From the NCBI GenBank assembly GCA_013399115.1, contig VXAA01005278.1:1-64000 (forward strand): a stretch of 64,000 nt of DNA, read 5' to 3'. The stretch is from Anseranas semipalmata. Lineage: Eukaryota; Chordata; Aves; Anseriformes; Anseranatidae. Of this stretch, positions 49,001 to 61,106 are shown piece after piece. A program made the translations under genes and the position numbers. Numbering within the stretch: position 1 is the stretch's first letter; each line of letters opens with the position of its first letter. The notes under the pieces were generated by a model that did no database searches, was not told the origin of the DNA, and was given only the letters and a program-made list of their open reading frames with translations.

Positions 49001-51969
49001 CAACTTACCAAGTTTACAATACCATGGCCTAGTACCCCATATGTTGCCTATCAAACTATGAAAACAAATCAGATGGAAGTTAAATAGATTGAGCTCTTAG
49101 TTAGCTGAGTGGTCTCAAAAATGCATCCAGAAGGAAATAGTTGCATTGGCCACATGTAAGCACACAGCCCCAGGTCTGGAATCCTTCTGGAAATGCAGAG
49201 TGCCCCCAGCAGGAAGGGTTAAGCCAGCACCAAATGGTCAGCTGTAACAGCCCTCGGCTACCCTTTCCTTTTGAGACGCAAGCTGTTGCCGACTTGGGGC
49301 ATGCTCAGGGCAAATATCACGTAGGTTTGTCCCATGGCCATTCCTCCTGCTCCAGCATTTGCCTGCAACCACTGCTGGAGACAGGATGCTGTCTGCAAGG
49401 GCTGATGCAGCCCCGAGCTGTGGGACCAGGGGGATAACGAGGATGTTTGGCAGGGTTCTGGTTCCCGCTTTACTTGGCATCAGCACAGCCAAGCAGGGAC
49501 CCTGGGTCCATAATCCTGTGTTCCACAACTAACACATTGAGATTAATACAAATTGTTTAAGAGGAATTAGAGAAAGACCAAAGTGACCAAACTGGAGTAT
49601 ATTTGGTACCACGAGAAATGCTTTACAACTCTCTCTCTAGATTTCATCAAGCAGCAACTGAGGAAGGACCTCCGCAGCCCTGCACTGCCTTATGGCAGGA
49701 ATCGCTCTCACTGTGGACAGCCACAGTTCAGCAAGGCCTGATTCTCACCACAAAAGCAACAAGGAAGGCATGTATTTTTAAAAGTGGAATATTTAACTTT
49801 TCAAGCAGTTTATCTATGATGTGAATGGATTGCTCATCAACAGAATTTTGTTAAAGGCTGTTTAGAAAAGCAAAACCTACCGTGTGTTAGGAGATTCACA
49901 TACCCTGGGAGACTAGGTTATAGCAGCTTTGTAACCTACTCGGCCAGCTAGAGCTCTTTTTGATTTTCCAGTTCTCACTCTCATCCTTGCACTCATCTGA
50001 CAGCAAGGTTTAGATTTTGTCTTGAGCTGGAAGAGCATTCTCCTTAGCTAATACCCTGATGCCTTTGATGGAATGAAGCAGGAAAGGGAGAGAAGCTTAT
50101 CTTGACTCATAGCTTTTTCTTTCTTCCTCTGGGTTTCTGTGGATTTAACCTAATGGACAGCAATCACAAAAAATTGGACTGACATACAGAATTCATAAAA
50201 TTCACAAAGCACTTCCATGGCTGTCACATTGCTCAGCCTGCTCAGATGCTCCTGAGGGCTAATACAAATGGTACAAAATGGGCAAGTCAGCACTGAAGCG
50301 AGAGCAAATAGCTGCTTTCAACCCACTTCTGTGTTGACCAACCTAGCGTACACCAGACAGGAGAAACTTCACACAGAAGAACACCAAAGCAGCAGCTAGC
50401 AGACAGACACGGAATAGCAGCCAGGACTGCTCTGACCTCTGTTTAAACTGGCCTGCTTAAAAAGCTTAGATCGTACCGTTTTCTTATTCTTTTTCTACTG
50501 GTTGTACAGATACTCAACTAACAATTTACTTTTTCTTGTCCTGATGGGTCAGAAAATGTAACAGGATAGAGATTTTTTTTCCTTAACTGGTGCTGTTTAG
50601 TTTAATATCATTTAATTTTCAGGCTGACAAGTCGTGACCTTAAATAGCTATTTCCTCACAACAAAATCTGACAGGAACAGCTCTTTGAGGAAAGGAAAAG
50701 AGTAATTTGTTCCTTAAGATGTGCTGGCAGCGTAAGATAGCCGAAGTCATTATCCTCCTGCAATGCCAGGCACGACCTGTGTTTACCTGTGATGAAACTC
50801 AGCCCAGCGGTGACTACTATAAAGCTCAGCCCCATTCCCTCTACAGCTCTCACTGCATTATTCAAGATCCCGAAGCCATTTTAGCTCAACGCTTCTCAGC
50901 TCCTCAGTTACGACAATTTTTTAACTACTTAAAAAAAAGTTATAAAAAAATATGTTTCTGTTACAGGCTATCTCCCAAGACTTGCATATGATACACATCC
51001 ACTTCAATGGGATCTCCAAGCTTCCAGAGGGCACGAATGGCCCATCTTACCAGAACAGGGCAACAGAACCAAGAAACTTCACTAATTTTTTTTCACTAGC
51101 TGCTCACCCTGGCTGGATTTTCAGAAGAAAATAAACATCAGAAAAAACCACATGCTTATTTGTTAGATACATAATACTTCCTTATTCTTTTCTACAAGTC
51201 CAGCAGATTCACCTTTGCAGACTGACACAAACTTCGGTATTCTTTTCCTGACACATAAGAAAATGTAACACAATATACATGTTTTTTTCCCCTCCTAACT
51301 GCAGCAGCTTAGTTGAATGCTATTTTTAACGTGATAAAGCATAGCATTATCACATTTCTCACCAAAATATCACACTAGAATCAGATGTGACCCTCCTGTA
51401 TTTTACACAAACAATATTCAGTTAGACAGGAAAAAAAAACCAACTAAAATTTAAATAAGTATTGCACAACACAAACTTTGTAGTCTTTGCATGTGGCACT
51501 TTGTCTGCAAACCCACTGCATTTGCATTCAATTCCCAAATGCTCGAAGTATAGTCTTTTTGACTATACCACACCGTATTTCAATAGAAAACAAAAAAAAA
51601 GATCTAATATTCAATGCACTGAAAGTTAGGTAGAATTGCTCTTGAAAAAAGGCAACTGATTTCCCATCTGTCTATAGAACTAAGAATTAATGAAGGAGAT
51701 CTCTTATTCAAACTCTAAAATAACGAGGCATCGATGTGTAACTGCTTCAGCTGTATTAAACCGAATTAACAGTTCATGTGTATAAAGTCCCCCCGCCCCC
51801 CAATCCCCTCTCAGGGGATCTTTTTTCAATACAATTGATACTAAAAATCAAAAAACTTATATCCAAGACCATAAGGGTATAACCACCCAATCCCTCGTCC
51901 ATTTAAAACCAGCTAAAATATACTAACATAAGTTCTACTTAACCTCACTACACTGATGGAACAACTTAC

Positions 51970-52244
51970 CTGCTAAGTCTTTTGAAGTCTCAGCTCCAAA
52001 AAGGCATCGACTGCACCCAAATACGAGAGGGATTTGGGCCGTTTGGAGCAGAAGCAAAGGAAGGGCCAACAGCAGCAATACAGCAGCTTACAGACCGACG
52101 AGTGCTGCAGCTCAGGCAATAAGAGGTGCTCCTTGTGTCAACCTGCAAGCCCAAGTTGCTCCTCTTGACCATCACTGATTCAGCATGATTGACATGCGAT
52201 AATTCTGATTGAACCTAATGTTAAAACTACTTAAATCACAGGTG
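51970..52244 (-). other. PCDH15: Candidate 5' untranslated exon of PCDH15
   Basis: The minus strand ends here with a perfect donor, TTAGCAG/GTAAGTTG. The exon body is less AT-rich than its surroundings and has an upstream ATG (52173-52175) with a 61-codon frame that stops (TGA) before the donor, so it could only be leader sequence. A possible acceptor, TTTTTTCTGTAG, would place the upstream edge at 52244; if this is instead the first exon, the true 5' end is unknown. Mammalian PCDH15 has noncoding 5' exons far upstream of exon 2. The evidence is one strong splice site plus position, so the call is weak. Confidence 0.3.
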
Positions 52245-52919
52245 CTACAGAAAAAACTGTTGCATAAAGGTCCTGGATTTCAAGGAAGCATAGTAGCTGC
52301 ATGGAACAGGCTGAAAAACCCACAGAAGGCGTCTTTAATCTCATTGCCTCTTACTGAAAGGGTTACACTTCATGGAGTTTGAACAAGTACTGTAAAACTC
52401 AAGCAGGCAGAAGCTCAAGCAACGCTGTCAACATGAAGTTTTATCATTATTTCTTCTCTGCCCCTCCATGTTGCTTGACTTCGGCTCAGTTGAGCATATA
52501 TGTTTTGAATAAACTATGAAAAACTTGTCCTGATAATACACCTCCCGTGCTGACATTTACCAGTGCTCAGGAACTGTTTGTGATCTTGTGCTCTGCCATC
52601 AATTATCATAAAACAGTTGAAATCGTTACCTACTGTTTTATAAATAATGCATGAGAGCTCTCAATAACGGGCAAGAAACACCATTTCAAGATCTTTACCG
52701 CTTAACATATAACAGGTAGCTGTCTGTAGGGACCTGACCAAAGCTTGTTCCCCAGTTTGCAGAGTGTGGTGCAAGAAAGGTGATCTTCAAGCGCCTTTTA
52801 CAGAGCTGGCCACTATTCCACAGGTGGCTGAAAACCTATGGTTTACCATGAGATGCTATTGATTAGAAAAAAAAAATAGAGTAGTTAGAACTATTATATA
52901 TGATATGATACTCCGATGT

Positions 52920-52940
52920 AAAAAAAAAAATAAAAAAAAA
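52920..52940. repeat. A-rich simple repeat
   Basis: Eleven A, one T, nine A. A second run of ten A lies at 52867-52876. Neither is the tail of an identifiable retroposon. Confidence 0.9.
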
Positions 52941-53389
52941 TCAACGTCTCAACAAACTGAAAGCTGAGCAAGGATGTTGCTCTTTGTATTGTTTAAAATA
53001 CACAGACATACATATCGCAGCCCACTGCTAAGAGCTTTTTTCGTGTTTTGGTTATTTAAATAACCGTAGCAGCATGCCTCAGGCCCACCTTCAAGCAACG
53101 CCAGGCAAGAAGCACACCTTTCTCTTTCAGCTCCCCCCAGCCACAGCTGCTTAAAAGCGGGGTGCTCTGGGAGAGGCAGGGACAGCGACCACCCAACCCT
53201 GAGCTGAAGTGCCTGGGGGTCCCAGTGCCCCTGCCGACAGAGGGCCTACACCTCCAAAAGCAGCATCACCTCATGATGCTCCAGCAGGAGCACGATGCTC
53301 AGAGGCAGCATGAAACCAACTCCACCCGGCAGCTTTACAAATGTAACCCGTTATTACAAGATGATGATCTGATGTCGCTTGAGCTGCAC

Positions 53390-53545
53390 TTGGAAAGGTT
53401 TTACTGACCTGTCCCCAGGCACCTCGTGGCAGACGGGCAGGCAGCGCTGGGGCAGGCAGCCCCTTCCAGCAGCCCGCAGCAGGCACAGAAGCACGGGGAG
53501 TCCTGCTGGGAACGTGGCCTGCGGCTACCGAGCACAAAGCACGCC
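53390..53545. other. GC-rich patch
   Basis: About 155 bp rich in G, C and GCAGG/CAGC steps with several CpGs. No protein or RNA gene is recognised. It is one of several similar small patches in the window, at 27596, 37540, 39841 and 41390. Confidence 0.35.
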
Positions 53546-53892
53546 TAAGATCCAACAGCTTCCGTGCAGGTTTACAGAAAAATGGAAACTGCACATTCCT
53601 GTGCATTCGGTCTAGCAAAAAGCGAGTGTAATGTCAGTAACATGTTGGGGGAAAGCTGCAAGATTTTATTCTTGAAGGAGCGTAAGGACTGCTCTGTAAG
53701 AGCCTTCCGTTTACAAGAGAAGTGGGAGAAATTAACTGCAAAGTGCATTCTTCATGGATAAATGAACGCATGGACAAGAGGCTAATGGCTTCAAAAACTC
53801 TTCCTTTTAGATACATGGACACTAACATCCTATTGAGGGTGTAAGGTCCTGGTGAGAAAGTCTTAATAAACCTTCTAAACAGGGCAAGAACA

Positions 53893-53909
53893 CCCCCCCC
53901 CCCCCCCCC
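53893..53909. repeat. C17 homopolymer
   Basis: Seventeen C in a row on the plus strand, G17 on the PCDH15 sense strand. The length is easily misread by sequencing, so the exact count is uncertain. Confidence 0.9.
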
Positions 53910-56900
53910 AAAGATTCCTTCACTAAAGCATGAAAAGCAGAACTGCTGACAACGACTTACCTACCTGATGAACAACAACAAAACCCAAACACTTCTCTTT
54001 CAGTTCCCACAGGGAAGAACTGCAAGTGGGAGCACATGACTATGTAAAAAAAATCACAAACGCCAATTATATGACCATGATTTTTTTCCTCTTCCTTTAA
54101 TGAGCAATTTCTTACAGTTAGATAAGATGTAATTAACAAAACCTCATTAAGTTCTAACCCTGAAAGACAAGTGTTTCAAGTTTTGCCTTGAGTGAGTTAC
54201 TAAAATATCTGGAAACAGAGTCAGGGCTCTTGCTCTGAGCACGGAGCTGCAGGAGGGGACACCGCAGAGCAATGCCCAGTTCTGCTGTACTTGGAACATC
54301 TCCTCAAGCCAAAAGCGAGATGGAGGAAACGCACACCTGAGCACACACATCACCCAGTCCAAGCTGTTCAGCACCATGTGGGGAAAGACGGGTTCTGGTG
54401 TCAGGTTTGGTCCTCACAGACCACTCAATCACAGGGCAGCGATGTATCTCAGGACCGGGGAGAAGATGATCATATTCCACTCAATCTCAAAAAATGAAAT
54501 TGCATGAAACGTCCAATGAAGTGTATAAATATCCGGCAGGGTGCACTGCCAGAAAACAAACCCATTCTCTTGATTGCTCGTCCGTATAGATAAAACTTCA
54601 CATCTATTTCCTTACTGCTGTAAACCGTGCCTGTCATCACCCAAAAAAGCTGCCACGCAATAGAGAAGAAATATACAGCAAGCATAACTGTCCTTGGTAG
54701 AAATATACTGACACAGTGACTGTCTGCTGCTGGCGATAAGCAAGCTTCAGCTTTCAGACCTCGGAGCAAACCATTAGGAATTAAGTAAAGCCACAGTGGA
54801 AAAACCTGAGACAGGCTCCCCAGCAGCACCATTCGGATCCCAGCCACGGACAGGGCTCTGCACACTCCCAAACCTACACAACCAGATTCACCTGGCAAGG
54901 AGTACAGATCGCAGAGATGCATCTTCCCCCTCCTGGTCACCGTGGCGTGACACTGCCCGCAAGCAGACCCAGCTTGGTCCTGTCACAGCAAGCTCCACGC
55001 TGAGCTCCAAGGAGAAGTGACCGTGCTGCACAGCATCCGCCTCACAGAAATGCTGCAGTTGTGGAGGTACAAAATCACTCCAGAGACACCCCAGGAAGCT
55101 GAGGATACATCTGTCATTGCCATTCAATGGCAATTCAACGCAGTCATACACAGATCCCACAGCTGGTATGGAGCCATACGTTCATTTTACCTAGAGACTG
55201 TATTCACTGGCACGCCTTTACATTTTCTAACGTACAACTGAAATTAGGTGTTGGAAAATTTCTGTTCCTTGAAGTAGCATATTGTATTTCTTACTCTTCA
55301 GTCACTACATTTGCAATATGTTTTTTATCATTTATTATTGCTGTGCTTGAAGGATTTAAAATACTCATCATCTCCTCTGATTTCATGTATCAGCTCCTTC
55401 GCTATTGCGAGATGAAAGTTATTTACTTTCCTTCATGCTCCTCCTAGTCCTCCTATTTTGAGACATACTGATTTTCATTCCACCTAAACACAGCCAGTTC
55501 CATTGCTTCCACACCTTCTCATCAGCTCTGTGGTCCTTGCCCTCCATTTCACCATGGTCCACCTTAACAGGGACTCAAAGTGTTTATTTAGGTTGGAGAC
55601 CTATCTAGACCATTTTAAACCTTACTCTTTCCCTAACACAGCCATCCCACTTCATACACCCTTTTCATTCTCTTTGCTGAAAAATATTTTTAATATTTTT
55701 TTCAATGTCCAAGTCAACTGGATTTTGATGGTTTTCACGTCCTGTTGTCTTGGACAAAGCCATCTTTCTTGATCGAGTCCTTTCTCCATTTCCCATCTGT
55801 ACACCAGGTGTTTTTCAAGAGTCTCATTTACCTAGCTGCTTCATTTTTAAAATCCTAATTAAAAAAATCCTATTTATATCCTAAAATAGCATTACCTAAA
55901 CTGAAAAAAATGAAGAACATCATATTGACTTATGAACTTAAATTTAGTTGAAGACCTATACTGATATTCATAATTTGGAAACCTTTCAAATACCAGTTCT
56001 CTTCCACTGTCATAAAGAACAACCCAGACACTGAACTCTGCTTGTCCCATCTCTTTTAATATTGTAGTTTACTATCTGGTTAAAAACAAAACTAAATAAC
56101 CTGAATTTATAATGATTTTTTGCCTGGAGGCAGCTGAAGCCATTTACATGCAGAACACTTCATTCTGAATTTCATATTAACATGACGCATTCATATAGCA
56201 ATGGCCCAAGTATTTGGTAAAATATGCATATGAGGGCTCAGGTTCTAGACCAATTCCGCAGAGGTTTTCTGAGAAGCATTAAATGATTAGATACTAACAC
56301 GATGAGATGTTACTGTGAATTCTTTTAAGAGTTAAAAGAGAGCGCGCCTTCTTTCCTGTTAGCCACTATCTGCAACTGCAAGGCTCCCGGTCCACCAGAA
56401 TCGTCCTTAACAAAGCAACATTCTCAACTACGTGTTAACTAAGAAAACAGCATTTACATTCAAAGTGATTTAAGAATAACTGCACTTAATGTTTTTGGAT
56501 TTTCAGCAGTCCTCTTGTGGCAACTTTTGCTCACATTCTCTTTTCTAAAGGTATAATTCCTGTCTAGCTAAGAATCTCAAGCTATAAATCAGAAGTTCAG
56601 AGACTCATACAAATCACATCACCAGTAGCTAATCCGACCCAAGATGCTATGTAAAGTCAACTGCACCTTATTTATTCCCGGCTGAAGTGTCAAGCTGGCA
56701 GCCCAAGAGGCCCCCGCAAAACGCCCCATGACCCCAAGCAAGCGCTTCATCCCAGAGAACACACCTCCATCCTCCCACTGCCCGGAGAGGGAGCTGCACG
56801 CGGTTTCATCACAGATGATCGCTCCTAGAGCTGCAGTGATCTTTAATGAGAATTACTTTGACGATAGCTCGCTCTTTTTCTTTCCAGTTTAGCACTGCCT

Positions 56901-57532
56901 CAACTCTAGCCTAACTAAGAAGTGGAAGAATGTTTCACTCTGATTTGTAATGACAGCAACACAAAGATTTTTTTTTTCCCCATCCATTTGTCCTTTATAA
57001 TTCAAAACATAAAATTTTGGGGAGATCCAGAGAAACATAACAGCCAGCAGGTGTTTAATACTCAAAGCTACTCCAAAAAACACCAAAGGAAAGTTCTGCA
57101 GGGACATCCCTGGTCACTTGACATACCAGAAGGTTTTTTCCTCTACATAAGAACCTGAACTTTGCAAGGGATTTTACAGAAGACAGGAGCTACCCTATGC
57201 AGAGATACTTACAGAAACTAAAACTTAATATATGCCAATATTACCCCAATTTAATCTTAACAACGCAGGAACAATGATGCAGAAGATGAGGAAAAAATGA
57301 GTATGACTATCTTATAGTTCTTGGTAGAAGAGGAAAGTAAACAGCAATCAGACAATGAGCAGATCACTTCATGTGCTTTTTTTCCCCATAATGATCAAAA
57401 TGGGAGGTTCTGGCACATTATGCCCCCAAAAGGTACACACAAGTCAAGTAAATTTGCATTACAACGAAACCATCCTACCCGCCAGCAGGGCAGTTTTTAG
57501 TGTATGCACAGAGCAAGCAAGTTTTGAAGGCA

Positions 57533-57600
57533 CTGCTGGAGACCGTCTAACCCAAGCCCATGCTCCAAGCAGGGCCAACTTCAGAAAGCAGAAGTAACCT
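57533..57600 (-). mobile_element. Possible degenerate CR1 3' region fragment
   Basis: The plus strand contains GGAGACCGTCTAACCCAAGC and CATGCTCCAAGCAGGGCCAAC, close to the CR1 3' untranslated consensus I remember (accatctagtccaacc... and tgctcaagcagggc). The orientation matches the other CR1 copies. The fragment is short and diverged, and lacks the terminal ATTCTATG units. Confidence 0.45.
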
Positions 57601-60600
57601 TTATTTCAGCTTCAGCACTTCATAGCTTTTCCAAGTGTTCACTTTAACTGTCAGTCTAACAAAAAGTAACTCATGTTTAAGTTATTAGCGAATAAAAAAA
57701 AAGATCTGGTCCCGAAAGCTAATTCCTAGAAGCACATATACACATGGGTTCACATCCTATCCAGAGCCAATACTATCAAAAAAGTTTCCAAACCTCATAC
57801 TCAAGAAAAGTTCCAATGATAAAAGGATAAAAGATATTCTTCATAAGGCCAAGCATAAGAAAACTTAATAACTTGATCACTGGAGCCACCGAATTCCCTA
57901 AGAGACAACCACCTTTTTGGTTGAGCTCTCACACAGATGAGCCTTACTAGAAAGCTGCAGAGGGTCACCACAATCTAGAGCCTTTAACTGGTAAATACAA
58001 TTCAACAATTACAAATTCACCACATTGTACATCCACAAACATCTTGGCTCCATAAAGCAAGATATTCCTCAGAAAACCTACTAAGCGGGGCACAGCCTTG
58101 GTTTGGGTATCTAGAGAGTTGTTAGCTATGTTCTTCAAAGCCTGCAGTGAAGGGCAACAGGGACTTGAGGCATAAATGCACTAAGCTGCACTGAAGAACA
58201 AATCTCTAGAGGTGGAAAAAAAAAAAAGTAGGAAAAGTAGTGGAATGGAAAGAAACCAGAGTACTAGTAGCTCTTGAGCTTCTTTTTATCTATATTTTAT
58301 TTTTTTTTGTAGAAATTCTATTTAATAAAGAACAAATACTCTGAGCTTCGAAGAATTACACCACTTGTGACCCAAACTGCCATGATGCATTTCACAGACA
58401 CCTGACTTCAGCCACGCTTCTCTAAATTTCTCCTCTTTTAACACATACACAAACAGCACCTCTGAGCCAGAGTGCAAAATTCTAAAGAAGAACACAGCAA
58501 TATAAAGTGCTTGCGTAGCTACAGCATTCTGGGAGAAGAAAAAAGGAAAGGAAGCAAACTTGAATGAAAGCATTAAGATTAACAGGTCAGAAGAAGGAAA
58601 ATAAAGCTGACAGGGAGTATTAAAGGAAAAGAGATCTTCTTGGATTTAGGGTTTTTTGGTTTTGATTTGTAAAAATCAAAATAGCAAATAATGAGTAAAG
58701 TCAGTTGAAACCCGCTAAACATTTCCTTAAGAAAATAAAGGCAAGTTTAATCTTTGAAATTTCTATCACTTTAAAGCAATAGAATTAAACCTCAGGAGAA
58801 GCAGGAGAAGAAAAGAAAACAACCTTGGGAGCTACATCAACACCATGTAAGAGGGATGAACAGCCACCTCTGGTAAAGTGGATAAAGAAGAGATCAAGGC
58901 AAAGCTAGAACTGAACTGCCCAGGAGGCTCTGCTCTCCATGGTTCAGCAGAGATCATTCTGGAAACACAAACTGACCTCTGAAAACAAGCAGTGACCTCA
59001 GGCCGATATGGGGAGCAACCCACAAGTTCCAAAATTTAGAAAGACATTTGGACATTCAACATTTACTTGCCCAGAAAAAATGTAATTCACAAAAGGATCC
59101 TGAAAAGTATCTAATAAGGCTTTTTCTTTTAAAAGGAAACAGACCCAAGAGGCATTTAGCAGGAGTGAACAAAAAGGGGAAAATGCTGTGAGGGAGGATG
59201 AGAAGAGAAGGCCTATAAGCTATGGGAGACAAATGGAAATGTATCTAGAAAGCGAGGCGACATCTCAAGAAAAGACAACACAGTGACTGAAAATGGAGAT
59301 TTTGCAAACTCATAGCACAGAGCTGCAGGAAAATAGCTACAAGAGCCAACAAGCTGGGACACAATGCTGGCGTTGCAGCAATGCAAGGAGCTATGTATTA
59401 ACCATCCTGGGTGTTTTGGACACTTCCTACTGCAAAACACTTTCCGACTTCAGCTTCAAGCCCTGACAGCGCTGGACCAGCAAGTGACCTACTTCTCAGG
59501 CTGGGTGAAACTCCAGGAAGACTGGAATGCATAAACCAGAGGGTGGGGAGCTGTGAAGGATAATAATATGAGTAGTCACGGAAGGACAAAAAGAACAAGC
59601 CAAGAGAAAAACTATCAAAATACAGACACATGCTGGAGAAGTTTGTTTCTCTCAGATGCTGTTTCCTCGAGGATGCCCTTTTCAAAACTATTAATTCCTT
59701 GTGTGGAAGATAAGTTATCACTGAATTGCTCTTTTAAACTTCACCTTGTTATGACAGTGACAAAATAAGAGGCCCAACACAAATGCTCAGCAGTGCGTTT
59801 CAGAAGCATATTTGCCAGATTTTTCATTGGTCTCATAAACCATCCTGAAAAATAAAACTTAATGCCTGGTGGCAGTCACGTAGAATTATTCTTCTGTAAA
59901 GAACTAATACACATTTGGGCTGATTTAGAACTTGGCATAAAATAATTAAGCTGAGACAAGAATTTATGCCCAACAAGCCTTGTGCTCAGTAGAAGTTGCG
60001 TATCATATTTATTCTGAACACAGTATCACAGCCACGGCACCTCCTAGACGTACCACAAACAATAATAAAATGCCTGGTTTATGCACAAGAGCTCTCTCCT
60101 GAGGGGCGGTGAATCAAGCTGGGTCGTAAAACAACGCAGGCTCATGATGAAAAGCAGCAGAAATGCGGTTCAGAGTTCACAATTAATGGCAGTCTCTCTG
60201 CAAATACTTAAACCAAAAAAATTCTTGCCCCTGCATACCATGTTGTTGACCACTGCTCCTCAAAATAGCTACAGAAGAAAGGATGGGTATATCAGAGGAA
60301 AAATATCAGTACGAATGTGTTAATGGCATGAAATACAGGCAAATATGCAGAAAGCGGAGATTTGATTTATTTTAGTCAAGTTATGCTTTCCTAAACACTT
60401 CAGTCACTAGGAGAAAATGGAGAATACCCACAGTAACGACGAAAAACAAAACGGTAAATGAATAAAGGAAGAAGAAAAGAAAAACAATCAGAGCTGTGGA
60501 GGATAACATTTGGCTTGATAACATGACTTTGAAAATCTAAAAGGATACAGGGAGTTTTCACATGAGACTATGTAACAAAATAAACCAACAAATGTAATTT

Positions 60601-61053
60601 AGGTTTGAGCCAGCCCAAGCTTTGAAATCCATCATTTACTTCATTACTGTACTGTTACAAACACTCTGCTGTTCAAAATAAGCAGTAACTTAAGTGTTAC
60701 TCTTATTAGTGTTTCAAAGCTAAAGGAAAGCTAAAACCAGTCATGTTTTCAGAGCACCTGCTTGAACGCACAAAGAATCTGAGGGAGAAAAATACACCGA
60801 GTTCTGGTATAGTTATCTGCCTTTTCAAGATCAAGGGAAAACAATTGTAATTAAAAGAATAAAAGAAGCTGGGACCTAACCCTTATGAAGCAATTTAAAA
60901 AAGAAAATGGTATCAATGCTTATGAAATCATCAAGAGCAGCTCATTACTCACCTAGTCCAGTTTCACACTAGGAACAGCCCTTTCAGGCATGCCTTGAAG
61001 AATGACTGATGCAAAGCCTTATCTTCTCGTCCAAGTGTGAAGAAGTATTGGGA

Positions 61054-61106
61054 TTTTATCATTATTTTAAATGAATTTATCTTTTTATCATCAGTTTAAA
61101 TGAAAA
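61054..61106. repeat. Short tandem duplication, period 29-30
   Basis: TTTTATCATTATTTTAAATG near 61054 recurs as TTTTATCATCAGTTTAAATG near 61084, with only a few differences. It is a small duplication in AT-rich sequence. Confidence 0.7.

Larger units (their letters stand above)
39124..51969 (-). other. Upstream intron or 5' flank of PCDH15
   Basis: If the candidate untranslated exon at 51970 is real, this is a 12.8-kb first intron; if not, it is 5' flanking sequence. It contains a CpG-rich patch near 40000, GC-rich sequence near 41390-41560, tandem duplications at 40314 and 42331, and a T17 run at 46041. I see no protein-coding exon or RNA gene. Confidence 0.6.

Noticed and set aside
54470..54940. 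156-codon minus-strand frame with hydrophobic stretches
   Set aside because: The hydrophobic segments are common in T-rich chance translations; no family is recognised, and no splice sites or conserved motifs are present.
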